From JBIKLM01 sp044375105 (GTDB taxonomy: Bacteria > Planctomycetota > UBA1135 > GCA-002686595), in assembly GCA_044375105.1 (NCBI GenBank), contig JBILNK010000073.1, positions 1 to 18,796 of the forward strand: a stretch of DNA of 18,796 nt. Reading direction: 5' to 3'. The notes beneath the pieces were generated by a model. It was not told where the DNA came from. It worked only from the letters and a program-made list of their open reading frames with translations, and searched no databases. Positions within the stretch are counted from its first letter, which is position 1. Each line of letters opens with the position of its first letter. Shown one piece after another: positions 6,622-14,801 of the stretch. The position numbers were made by a program, and so were the translations under genes.

Positions 6622-9600
6622 TCAGCCGTTGTCGAGCCAGCGCGAGAGGTTCAGCAGGGCCTGCAGCAGATCCCGCCTCAGGGCATCCTGCTCGAGTTCG
6701 AGGCTGGACTCGAACACCGAGCGGATGCGCTCCCGATCCTCTCGATCGCCGCGGCGGAGGAGCGCCGAGCCGTAGACCAGACCCAGGTCGGCTCCAGCGA
6801 CCACCGAGGCGATCTGCTGGCGCTGATCCCACAGGCCGGAGAGCAGCTCGAGTCCCTCGGCGGCCACGCCTTGGCGCCCGACGACCAGGGACTTGCCGCG
6901 CAGGAACCGCGGACGCGGCGCCTCGGGGGGCAGCCGATCGAGCGCGGACAACTGACTCAGCTCACGCTCGAGCCGGGCGTGGTCCGTCCCGAGCTTGGCG
7001 AGCAGCTCGCAGATGCGTGCGATCGCCCGGGTGTCTGGAAGCATCCGCCGCAAGGCCTCGTAGTACTCGAGGGCCCGCGTGGGGTCGTTCTGGGCTTCGT
7101 AGCAGCGCCCGAGCATCAGCCACAGGTCGAGATCCTCCGGCCGCTGGGCTAGCTCCGCGCGGATCAAGCGCTCGCCCAGCTCGGGGGCGTAGGTCTCGTA
7201 CAGGCCGAGCCAGGCCTGGGTCGCGCCGTTCCGCAGGCTGTCGAGGGGCACGTCGCCACTGGCGGCGCGGAACTTTTCGAGCCGGTTCCAGGCGCGTTCG
7301 ACGCCGATGCGGCGGTTCTCCGGGTGGGTGAGCAGCTCGTAGCGGGCCTGAGCCAAGGCCACCAGCGGGTCCTGGGGCAGGCGCAGCGCCAGCGCATCCA
7401 GCTCGACGAGTAGCCCGGCCGCCGAAAGGGCCCCCCGAGAGTGAGCCTGCCAGAACAGCTCGAGTAGTTCAGTCAGGTGCCAGCCCAGCGCCTGGGCGCT
7501 GGCCAGCTCGGCGAAGGCGGTGGCCTGGTTGAGGGCGGCCTCGTAGCTGCCGGCAGCAGCGAGCCGCTGCGCATAGAACCAGCGCGCGCTGGGGTCCTCG
7601 GGAAACCGCTGGATCGCTCGTTGGCACCAGGCCAAGGCTTCGTCGGCAGCGCCCGCGTTGCTGCGCGCGAGGGCGGCCGAGATCAGCTCGGCGGCCGAAC
7701 GGGGCCCCTCTGTTGCGGGATCCAGCGGAGATCGAGCGGCGCGGCGCGCCTGCAGGGCCAACAGCTCGGGGTGGTCGACCTGCTCGAGTTCCTCGGCGAG
7801 CAGCCGTTCCGCCAGATCCCAGGCCGGTCCGAAGTCCGGAAAGGAGAGCGTCAAGGCAAAGGCCTTTTCGAGGGCCTGCCGGCGCTCGCCGCGGGCCAAG
7901 AGGCGCCTGGCTTCCAGGAAACCGGACCAAAGTGCGGCATCGGGACCGGTCCGCCGCAACAGGTCGCGAGCCAGAAACTGGAACACAGGCCGCTCCAGAC
8001 AGAGCAGCGCCAGCAGGGCCTGGCGGGGATCTCGACGCAGCTCGCCGCCGCCGCGCAGCAGGGCCTGGGTTTCGGGGCGAGCGTCGGCTCCAAAGCTCGG
8101 TGGCGGGGTCAGTGGCTCGGCGCGCAAGCTCTGCACACACAGCCGCAGCAGGGTCCAGAGGGGCTCTGCGGGCGCTTCGCGCTCGCCGGCCTCGGCCAGC
8201 GCCAGGGCTTCGTCGAGGCGCTCCTCCAGAACCGCCAGGATCGCCGCGGTGAAGCTCTCGCCCTCCGGCAGCTCGCTGCGGGCCTCGCGCACCCGTTCGG
8301 GCAGACTGCGCCAGCCGGCGGTTTGGATCGCCAGCAACACCCGGCCGAGGGCCGGCGTGCCGTCTTCGAACCAGGCCTCGGAACGATCCCAGGCCTCCGC
8401 GGAAGCGCCGCCTTGGCCCGCCAGCAGCGCGGCCAGGGCCAGCCGCAGGGTCGTATCGGCAGAGCGGGTACGCGGATCGGCGTCGAGATTGTCGAGCAGG
8501 CGCCGAGCGGGCACCAGCAGTCCGCGCTCGAGCAGGTCGTCGACCAACTCGATGGCGCCCGCCTGATCGACGCGGCCCTTTTCGACGCTGGAATCGATCA
8601 GGGGCAGCAGGAGGTCGGCCTGTTCGAGGTCCAGGGCGGCCGCCAAGCGCAACCCCAGGGCGCGCACGGCCAAGGGATCCTCCGGCCCGATCGAAGCTAG
8701 CCGCGCCTCGACCAAGGCCGCCCGCCCAAGGTTTAGCTCTGCCTCGGCAGCCAGACACAGACCCTCGGACCCCAGGGCCGCTGGCGCCGCGGTCAAGGCT
8801 GGCTGGAGCCCGCGCAAAGCGAGATCGGCTCGGCCGCGATCGAGGGCCTGGCGCGCGAAGGTCAGCACCCCGGTGACGGCCCCGTCGAGTTCGAGCAAAG
8901 TCAAGCGCTGGCGCTGATCGAGGCGCCCTGCCGCGCGCGCCTCGCGCAGGGCTTGCATGGCCGCCTCGGGATGACCGGGCCGGGCCACCCGGCGCAGCAG
9001 CACCTCGATGCGCCGCGGCTCGAGGCCCTCCAGCCGGTACTGTTCGGCGCGCAGATCCAGAGCAGGCCCGAAGGCCGGCACCAGGGTTTCGATCTGATCG
9101 AGGCACAGATGCGTCGCGTGGGACTGACGCTGCTGCAGATTGAGGCGGGCCAGGGCCATCAGCAGGTAAACGTCGTCGCTGTCGGCCGGGAAGGCGCGTC
9201 CTTGGCGAGCGAGGAGTTCGCGCAGCAGCTCCGGATCGATGCCGGAGCTCGTCAGATGGGCCCGGCCCCAGGTTTCGAAGCGCTCCAGCTGGGAGGCTTC
9301 GAGACCCGGATCCAAAGACAGGGCCCGCGCCAGGGCGGTCAGGCTGCTGCGCTGCTCGGAAGGCCTTTCGTGAAACAAGTCGGCGACTCGCATCCAGGCT
9401 TCCGGCCAGCGATCCCCATCCAAATCCAGCGCGGATTGCAGATTTTCCAGCTCGGCTCCAAAAACCCCTTGCTGGCGATACACATCGGCCAAGGTCCGAT
9501 AAGCCTCCGTCAGCGCCCCCGGGTGCGGCTCCTGGGCTTCCGGGCGCGCGAAGGCCGAGAGGGCCGTTGCTGCTTCGGCGTAGCGCTCGAGCGCATGGTA

Positions 9601-10707
9601 GGCCACCCCCGCATAGAAGTTGCCCGCGTCGCGCTGCCGCTGGGCGGCGGGCTGGAAGGCATAGATCACCCCGATGCGGCGGGCGATCACCTGCAGACGC
9701 CGCCAGTCCTTGGATTCGTACAGGATCTGGCCCCACTCGGGCAGGAACTCGCTGACCAGGTTTTCGTTGAGCTGGGCCGGAAATGAGCGGTCGATGATCT
9801 GATTGGCGCTCTGGGGGCGGCCCATACGCCGCAACGCCCGGGCGAGCACCTGCTGGGCGGGCAGGCTGGATCGCACCTGGGGCTGGGCGTTCGCGGCCAA
9901 CAGCAGTTCGGCGGCCAGCTCGGCCCGGCCGGCGTCAAAGAAGATGTTCCCCAGCATCCAGGCGGCCTCCGCATGGGCGTAGCCGAGCAAGGCCTCGGTG
10001 AACAGCCCGCGGGCCTCGGCGACGTGCTCGCCGATGCGCTCGAGCTCGGCCACTCGGTCCGCGGTCAGGCTGCCGAGCTCGGGCTCGAGCACCGCCTTGA
10101 ACTGGGCCAGCAGCGCGCCGCGCTCGGGAGCCGAGGAGTCCACGGATCGCGCGCGTCTGGCGATCGCCTCGGCCTGTTTGAACAGGCGCGGCGGCAAAGC
10201 CAGGGAAAGCGAGCTGAGCAGGGGCTGCTCGAGCTCGCTGCCACGGCGCATGGCGCTCAGGCCCAGCAGCAGCTTGACCCCCGAGTGCCAGGGGGTCTTC
10301 TGCAGGATCGGCTCGAGCGTCTGGCTGAGGCCCTCGTGCTGGCGCTCGTCGAGCTGCAGCCGGGCCAGGCGCTGGCGCAGCTGTTCCTCGTTTTCCGGCT
10401 GCATCTCGAGCAGCCGGCGGAAATCGCGCATGGCCGCTTGCCGGATGCCGCGCCGTTCCTGGGTCCCGGCACGGGCTTCGAGCAGCTGCCGCTCGAGCTC
10501 CAAGTCTTCGCCGGGGCCGAGCTGGTCGAGGGCCAGGTTGAGCTCGTACAGGGCGCGCTCGAAATCGGGCGGAACAGCCTCGAGACGCGCCTCGGCGCTG
10601 GCCAGCAGTTCGCGCGGCCGCTGCGTGCGGGCCCGGTCGATCAAGCGACCGACGCCGAAGGTCGCCAGCAGCGCCAGCAGGGCGAGCAACCAGGTGGAGC
10701 GGTTCAT
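6622..10707 (-). CDS. Giant membrane-anchored TPR-repeat protein
   Basis: 1361 residues. I place the start at the ATG at 10707, which gives MNRSTWLLALLALLATFGVG: a short positive N-terminus and one hydrophobic segment (about 6-20), a signal-anchor without a lipobox Cys. The ATG 105 bases further upstream would add an arginine-rich non-conserved leader and bury this segment. The rest is helical and rich in Leu, Ala, Glu and Arg, with recognisable tetratricopeptide units, for example near 245-275 (LGNIFFDAGRAELAAELLL), 392-432, 1034-1066 (YAQRLAAAGSYEAALNQA) and 1190-1225 (LGRCYEAQNDPTRALEYYEA). Exosortase loci often carry a large TPR lipoprotein (PrsT, TIGR02917); this may be its positional counterpart. 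Likely role, inferred: periplasm-facing scaffold for polysaccharide assembly or export. The stop codon lies in the third repeat start (6618-6625). It follows the sigma-54 regulator after 239 bases. Confidence 0.85.
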   Translation of the reverse strand: MNRSTWLLALLALLATFGVGRLIDRARTQRPRELLASAEARLEAVPPDFERALYELNLALDQLGPGEDLELERQLLEARAGTQERRGIRQAAMRDFRRLLEMQPENEEQLRQRLARLQLDERQHEGLSQTLEPILQKTPWHSGVKLLLGLSAMRRGSELEQPLLSSLSLALPPRLFKQAEAIARRARSVDSSAPERGALLAQFKAVLEPELGSLTADRVAELERIGEHVAEARGLFTEALLGYAHAEAAWMLGNIFFDAGRAELAAELLLAANAQPQVRSSLPAQQVLARALRRMGRPQSANQIIDRSFPAQLNENLVSEFLPEWGQILYESKDWRRLQVIARRIGVIYAFQPAAQRQRDAGNFYAGVAYHALERYAEAATALSAFARPEAQEPHPGALTEAYRTLADVYRQQGVFGAELENLQSALDLDGDRWPEAWMRVADLFHERPSEQRSSLTALARALSLDPGLEASQLERFETWGRAHLTSSGIDPELLRELLARQGRAFPADSDDVYLLMALARLNLQQRQSHATHLCLDQIETLVPAFGPALDLRAEQYRLEGLEPRRIEVLLRRVARPGHPEAAMQALREARAAGRLDQRQRLTLLELDGAVTGVLTFARQALDRGRADLALRGLQPALTAAPAALGSEGLCLAAEAELNLGRAALVEARLASIGPEDPLAVRALGLRLAAALDLEQADLLLPLIDSSVEKGRVDQAGAIELVDDLLERGLLVPARRLLDNLDADPRTRSADTTLRLALAALLAGQGGASAEAWDRSEAWFEDGTPALGRVLLAIQTAGWRSLPERVREARSELPEGESFTAAILAVLEERLDEALALAEAGEREAPAEPLWTLLRLCVQSLRAEPLTPPPSFGADARPETQALLRGGGELRRDPRQALLALLCLERPVFQFLARDLLRRTGPDAALWSGFLEARRLLARGERRQALEKAFALTLSFPDFGPAWDLAERLLAEELEQVDHPELLALQARRAARSPLDPATEGPRSAAELISAALARSNAGAADEALAWCQRAIQRFPEDPSARWFYAQRLAAAGSYEAALNQATAFAELASAQALGWHLTELLELFWQAHSRGALSAAGLLVELDALALRLPQDPLVALAQARYELLTHPENRRIGVERAWNRLEKFRAASGDVPLDSLRNGATQAWLGLYETYAPELGERLIRAELAQRPEDLDLWLMLGRCYEAQNDPTRALEYYEALRRMLPDTRAIARICELLAKLGTDHARLERELSQLSALDRLPPEAPRPRFLRGKSLVVGRQGVAAEGLELLSGLWDQRQQIASVVAGADLGLVYGSALLRRGDREDRERIRSVFESSLELEQDALRRDLLQALLNLSRWLDNG

Positions 10708-10738
10708 GGGGAAGACACTGAGGATAGGCCAGGAGCCC

Positions 10739-10750
10739 CGCTCCGGAGCG
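10739..10750. promoter_or_regulatory. 12-bp perfect palindrome upstream of the TPR gene
   Basis: CGCTCCGGAGCG is a perfect 12-base palindrome starting 32 bases before the TPR start codon (read on the reverse strand), in the 239-base gap after the regulator gene. It could be an operator or a small leader hairpin. In DNA this rich in G and C, short palindromes also arise by chance. I found no convincing sigma-54 (-24/-12) or sigma-70 boxes in the gap. Confidence 0.25.
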
Positions 10751-10946
10751 TGGCGATCGCTTCCGCCCCGGTCCCGGGTCCGGCGACAGCGGGCCATGGC
10801 CAGCGGCGACACTCACCCGGCCGGGCCGCGCGAGCGCGCCGCATCCGATTCCGCCCCGGGTGCCCGCGGGCGGAGGGCTGAGCGGCGGTCTCTGCGCCGC
10901 GCTCCAGCCGGTCGGAGTCGGGCCGAGGTTCGCGGCGGCGAGGCGG

Positions 10947-12425
10947 TCAGGCGGCCGGCCGGCGCTCGGAGGCCTCGGCGCCCGGGGGCTGCAGGCCATG
11001 CTTGCGCAGTTTGTTGAACAGGGTGCTGCGATTGATGCCGAGCAGCTCGGCGGCCTTGATCCGGCTGCCGCCGACCGACGCCAGGGCGCGCTCCAGGAAG
11101 CGGCGCTCCGGCAGCTCCAGCATGCGAGCCAGGGGCCCGAGCGGAATGGCGTCGAAATCGAGGGGCCCCGGGGAGGCCGGCGCAGCCGTCGACGGGGCCA
11201 TCAGGACAGCGGATGGAGCAGGGGGCGGACCCGGCTCGGGGGGGCCGGGCGACCTGCGGCCGGGCGGCAGGCCCAGGGGGCGCCACCAGCTGGAAAGCTC
11301 GGCCTCGAGCAGCCGCTCGGCGCTGCCCAGCAGGACCAGGCGCTCCATGGCCTGGCGCAGCTCGCGCACGTTGCCCGGCCAGGCATGGCGCCTCAGGAGC
11401 TCGATGGCGGCGGGTTCGATGTCCGTCGGACCCCGCCCGTGACGCTCCCGCGCGCGTTCGAGAAACCGGCGGGCCAGGAGTTCGATGTCTTCGGGGCGCT
11501 CGCGCAGGCTGGGCAGCTCCAAGGCCACCACCTGGATGCGCCAGAAGAGATCCTCGCGGAATCGCCCGGCCGCGACCTCAGCCGCCAGATCGACGTTGGT
11601 GGCCGCGATCAGGCGCACATCCACCCGGCGCGTGGTGTTTTCGCCGACGCGCTCGAAGTGGCCGGTCTCGAGGACGCGGAGCAGCTTGATCTGCAGGTCC
11701 GGGGGGGCCGTGGCCAGTTCGTCCAGGAACAGGCTGCCGCCATCGGCGGCCTCGAACTTGCCTGCGCGGGCTCCGCGGGCGCCGGTGAAAGCCCCGGCGG
11801 CGTGCCCGAACAGCTCGCTTTCGAGCAGGCTGCCCGCCAGGGCGCCGCAATGGACCTCGACGAAGGGTCGATCGGCGCGGGGCGAAGCGGTGTGCAGCGC
11901 GCGGGCCAGCTCGCTCTTGCCGGTGCCGCTCTCCCCGGTGATCAGCACCGAAGCGCTGGTGCTGGCCACCCGACGGCAGAGCTCGAACAGGGCCGAGAGC
12001 CGCACCGATCGGGTGGTCAGCGGACCGAAGCTCTGCACCTGGCCGGCCGAGCGCAAGGCGGCCAGCTCGCGCTCCGTCTTCAGGCTCTCCATGCCCCGCT
12101 GGACGGCCAGCAGCAGCAGCTCGTGACCCGCCGGGCGGGGCAGCACATCGAAGGCGCCCCGCTGGCGCGCGCCCAGGCCCCCGGTCAGGCCCGCGAAGGT
12201 GTCCAAGAGGATCCACTTCTGCAGGCCGGGAGTTCCCCGGGGCAGCAGGTCGCCGAACAGCCGCGCCTCGGCCAGGACCAGCTCGAAGCCCCCCTCGGCA
12301 AGGATTTCCAGGGCCGCCTCCCGCGCGGTCTCGACCCGCACGCGGAGGCCCAGGCGCTCGAAGGCGGCCAGGCTTTCCCCGTAGAGCCTCGGGTCGGGGT
12401 CGAGCAACAGGAGCTGGGGCGGCAT
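10947..12425 (-). CDS. Sigma-54-dependent response regulator with degenerate receiver domain
   Basis: 492 residues. Receiver-like domain 1-115; AAA+ sigma-54 activator domain about 133-370 with Walker A GESGTGKS (164-171), GAFTGA (211-216, the loop that contacts sigma-54), Walker B SLFLDE (231-236), a sensor ATN and the arginine segment FREDLFWRI, then WPGNVREL. A proline-rich linker (about 383-420) leads to a Fis-type helix-turn-helix (about 437-477, KAAELLGINRSTLFNKL). The receiver is unusual: one of the two N-terminal acidic residues is Pro10, the phospho-acceptor position has Glu53 (LVLAEARLF) and the conserved Lys is Arg97. It is therefore probably not switched by phosphorylation, while the activator domain looks intact. 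PEP-CTERM loci commonly encode a sigma-54 regulator (PrsR, TIGR02915), usually with a kinase; no kinase is in this window. Likely targets are the divergent block C and the TPR gene (inference). Confidence 0.93.
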   Translation of the reverse strand: MPPQLLLLDPDPRLYGESLAAFERLGLRVRVETAREAALEILAEGGFELVLAEARLFGDLLPRGTPGLQKWILLDTFAGLTGGLGARQRGAFDVLPRPAGHELLLLAVQRGMESLKTERELAALRSAGQVQSFGPLTTRSVRLSALFELCRRVASTSASVLITGESGTGKSELARALHTASPRADRPFVEVHCGALAGSLLESELFGHAAGAFTGARGARAGKFEAADGGSLFLDELATAPPDLQIKLLRVLETGHFERVGENTTRRVDVRLIAATNVDLAAEVAAGRFREDLFWRIQVVALELPSLRERPEDIELLARRFLERARERHGRGPTDIEPAAIELLRRHAWPGNVRELRQAMERLVLLGSAERLLEAELSSWWRPLGLPPGRRSPGPPEPGPPPAPSAVLMAPSTAAPASPGPLDFDAIPLGPLARMLELPERRFLERALASVGGSRIKAAELLGINRSTLFNKLRKHGLQPPGAEASERRPAA

Positions 12426-12471
12426 CGGGCGTGCTTTCCTATCGACGCGCCGTCCTCCGGACTGGACGCCC

Positions 12472-12492
12472 CGGCCCCGGAGTCCGGGGCCG
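12472..12492. promoter_or_regulatory. 21-bp perfect inverted repeat in the divergent spacer
   Basis: CGGCCCCGGA and TCCGGGGCCG, ten-base arms around a single G, lie between the divergent regulator gene (start 12425) and the first GT2 gene (start 12518). The dyad ends 26 bases before the GT2 ATG. It could be an operator read by a dimeric regulator, possibly the adjacent Fis-type protein, or a very stable leader hairpin. No T-run follows, so it is not a standard terminator. No recognisable promoter boxes were found around it. Confidence 0.4.
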
Positions 12493-12517
12493 CGGGCAGG
12501 TTAGGCTTCCGGCCCCC

Positions 12518-13582
12518 ATGCCCTCGCCCGACCAACACCTGGCCATCGAGCCCCAGACGGTCCGCCGGCCCGGTCCCAGGTCCAGGCAGGCCGGTCCCAG
12601 GCTGTCCGTGGTCGTGCCGGTGTTCAACGAGGAGGACAGCCTGCCGGTCCTGCACGCCGAGATCGTGGCCGCTCTGGAACCGGCCGGGATCGACTTCGAG
12701 GTCCTCTACGTGGACGACTGCTCGACCGACGGGTCCTTCGGGGTGATGAAGCGCCTCTGGGAGTCCGACACCCGGGTGCGGATCGTCAAGTTCAAGCGCA
12801 ACTGCGGCCAGACGGCGGCCATGGCGGCAGGCTTCGATCGCTCCCGCGGCGAGCTCGTGGCGACCCTCGACGGGGACCTGCAGAACGACCCCGCGGACAT
12901 CCCGCGCATGATCGGGATCCTCGAACAGGGCTTCGACATCGTGGCCGGCTGGCGCAAGCGCCGGGAGGACGGTTTCGTGCTGCGCCGCCTGCCGAGCCGG
13001 ATCGCCAATCGGCTGATCGCCTGGATCGGTGGGGTCGACATCCACGACACGGGCTGCACGCTCAAGATCTTCCGGGCGGCGGTGGTGCGCAGCCTCTCGA
13101 TCTACGCCGATCAGCACCGCTTTCTGCCGGTGCTCTCCGCGGGCAGTGGGGCGCGTGTGACCGAAACCGTCGTCAACCACCGCGCCAGGCGCTACGGGCA
13201 CAGCAAGTATGGGCTGTCGCGCGCGACCCGCGTGCTGCTCGACCTGTTCTCGATCAAGCTGCTGGCGCAGTTCTCCCACCGGCCCCTGCATTACTTCGGC
13301 ATCCTGGCCCTGGGCTTCCTGGCCCTGGCCCTGGCGTTCGCCGGCATGAGCCTGTTCGCCGCGGACCCCGACCCCAGCCGCGGCCAGCAGTCGCTCCTGC
13401 AGGCGACCTCCGGGGAATTCGTGATCAACGATTGGGAGCTGATCGTGGTCTCGATCGTGATGGTCGTGCTGATGACCGTGGTCTATTTCGCCATGCTGGG
13501 CCTGCTCGGCGAGCTGGCCGTCAAGGCCAGCGGGATGCACCGGCGCGGCATCTTGGACCGCATCCTGAACGAGCTGCACTGA
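12518..13582 (+). CDS. Glycosyltransferase family 2, polyprenyl-phosphate sugar synthase type
   Basis: 354 residues. The ATG at 12518 leaves a 92-base divergent spacer; a GTG at 12431 is possible but would add a low-complexity leader. The catalytic domain opens with LSVVVPVFNEEDSLPVL (29-45), then YVDDCSTDG (64-72) and the metal-binding DGDLQNDP (118-125, DxD = Asp118 and Asp120), NCGQTAAMAAGFD (95-107) and the acceptor-side HSKYGLSR (228-235). Two C-terminal membrane helices (about 258-281 and 306-332) match the GtrB/ArnC/DPM1-like layout, in which a nucleotide sugar is loaded onto polyprenyl phosphate at the inner membrane. The residues between the helices are a short polar loop. Its stop overlaps the next gene's start by one base (TGATG), so the two GT2 proteins are probably made together. 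The family is firm; the sugar is unknown. Confidence 0.9.
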   Translation: MPSPDQHLAIEPQTVRRPGPRSRQAGPRLSVVVPVFNEEDSLPVLHAEIVAALEPAGIDFEVLYVDDCSTDGSFGVMKRLWESDTRVRIVKFKRNCGQTAAMAAGFDRSRGELVATLDGDLQNDPADIPRMIGILEQGFDIVAGWRKRREDGFVLRRLPSRIANRLIAWIGGVDIHDTGCTLKIFRAAVVRSLSIYADQHRFLPVLSAGSGARVTETVVNHRARRYGHSKYGLSRATRVLLDLFSIKLLAQFSHRPLHYFGILALGFLALALAFAGMSLFAADPDPSRGQQSLLQATSGEFVINDWELIVVSIVMVVLMTVVYFAMLGLLGELAVKASGMHRRGILDRILNELH

Positions 13583-14706
13583 TGAATCCTGCCAGCCAAT
13601 CCGACCCGCTCGGAGGCGGCGAGGCCGCCACGCCCGAAGCGCCCAACCGTCGGCCGCACCAGGCCCAGCCGGGCCGTGCCACCGTGGCATCCAGCTATCA
13701 GCCACTGCCCCAGAGCACCCTCGAGGCCCTGGGAGAGGACGAGCCCATGGAACCGCCGGAGCAGGTCGACGTGACCGTCGTCGTGCCCGTGCAGAGCCCG
13801 GACGCGGAGATCCGCGAGGTGTTCCAGGCCCTCGGCAACGAGCTCGATCGCCAGGGCCGGCGCTACGAGATCATCTTCATCTTCGACGGCGTGCAGGGCG
13901 CCGCCTATCAGACGGCCCAGGCGCTGCGGCGCGAGCAGGCCGTGCGCCCGGGCCTGATCAAGATCATCTCGTTCAAGAGCGCCTTCGGCGAGTCGGTCTG
14001 CCTGTCCGCGGCCTTCGAGCGGTCGGCGGGGCGCTATCTCTTGACCTCGCCGCAGTACGTGCAGATCGATCCGCTGGAGGTCGGCCCGATGCTGGAGGCC
14101 CTCGACCGCGGCGCCGATTTCGTGATCCCCTGGCGGCATCCGCGGGTCGATCCCGTGCTGAACCGGATCCAATCGGCGTTCTTCAATTGGGTCATCCGCC
14201 GGATCATCCGCGGGCAGTTCCGCGATCTCAACTGCTACTTCCGAGCTCTCAGGCGCGAGGTGCTCGAGGACATCTCGATCTATGGTGACATGTACCGGTT
14301 CCTACCGGTGATGGCCTTCCGGCAGGGCTTCAAGGTCGTCGAGCTGCCGGTGCGCCACCTCAAGGAATGGGGCAAAGCGGGCTTCTTCGGCCTGGGCGTC
14401 TACGTGCGCCGCTTCCTGGACATCCTGGCGGTGATGTTCCTGACCAAGTTCACGCTCAAGCCGTTGCGCTTCTTCGGCACCCTGGGTGGACTCCTGATGC
14501 TGATCGGCGGAGGCATCTGCATCTACTTGGCGGTGCAGAAGTTCGTTTTCGGCCAAGGCGTGGCCGGCAGACCGCTGTTGCTGATGGGGGTGCTGTTGGT
14601 CGTGCTGGGCGTCCAGATCGTCGGCTTCGGTCTGGTGGGGGAGATCATCATCTTCAGCCAGGCCCGCAACCTGAAAGAATACCGCGTCGAGCGCCTCTAC
14701 GATTGA
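13582..14706 (+). CDS. Glycosyltransferase family 2 paralogue lacking the DxD motif
   Basis: 374 residues, starting at the ATG that overlaps the upstream stop by one base. A 60-residue Pro/Gln-rich leader precedes VDVTVVVPVQSPDAEI (62-77). The fold and two C-terminal helices (about 298-318 and 331-356) parallel the upstream protein, as do FKSAFGESVCLSAAFERSAG and the late motif LKEWGKAGFFGL. The equivalent of DGDLQNDP in the neighbour reads SPQYVQIDP (156-164), so both acidic metal ligands of DxD are missing; the earlier Asp in IFDGVQG (100-106) remains. It may be a catalytically impaired partner of the first GT2, or an enzyme using another metal arrangement. Leu-thr-x-Pro variants at this place occur in some GT2 branches, as I recall from the family. 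It is membrane associated and part of block C. Confidence 0.85.
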   Translation: MNPASQSDPLGGGEAATPEAPNRRPHQAQPGRATVASSYQPLPQSTLEALGEDEPMEPPEQVDVTVVVPVQSPDAEIREVFQALGNELDRQGRRYEIIFIFDGVQGAAYQTAQALRREQAVRPGLIKIISFKSAFGESVCLSAAFERSAGRYLLTSPQYVQIDPLEVGPMLEALDRGADFVIPWRHPRVDPVLNRIQSAFFNWVIRRIIRGQFRDLNCYFRALRREVLEDISIYGDMYRFLPVMAFRQGFKVVELPVRHLKEWGKAGFFGLGVYVRRFLDILAVMFLTKFTLKPLRFFGTLGGLLMLIGGGICIYLAVQKFVFGQGVAGRPLLLMGVLLVVLGVQIVGFGLVGEIIIFSQARNLKEYRVERLYD

Positions 14707-14801
14707 GCCTCCGACCGCAACGGGCGATGCCCCTGCGGGATCGAACCTGTCGAATCCGGAGCAGCGCCGGCCTAACCGCTCGCCGCTGGGCCGCGCGCCC
14801 G

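Noticed and set aside
6353..6625. tRNA or other known structured RNA
   Set aside because: The nested stems look cloverleaf-like, but there is no T-loop or anticodon-arm sequence pattern and the stem lengths do not fit a tRNA.
5596..7152. 518-codon forward frame running through the repeat array
   Set aside because: It overlaps the deacetylase, the repeats and the TPR gene, and it includes the repeat twice in translation; its composition is that of a shadow.
7469..9736. 755-codon frame within the TPR gene on the same strand
   Set aside because: An alternative frame of the TPR coding sequence, rich in Arg, Gly and Pro without repeats; the TPR frame has clear helical repeat patterns.
10708..10946. 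Possible sigma-54 promoter for the TPR gene
   Set aside because: I looked for TGGCAC-N5-TTGC on the reverse strand and found no acceptable match; only the palindrome at 10739-10750 is reported.
12185..13705. 506-codon reverse frame across the GT2 gene and divergent spacer
   Set aside because: It runs antisense to conserved GT2 motifs and across the divergent start region; the product is His/Gln/Arg-rich and featureless.
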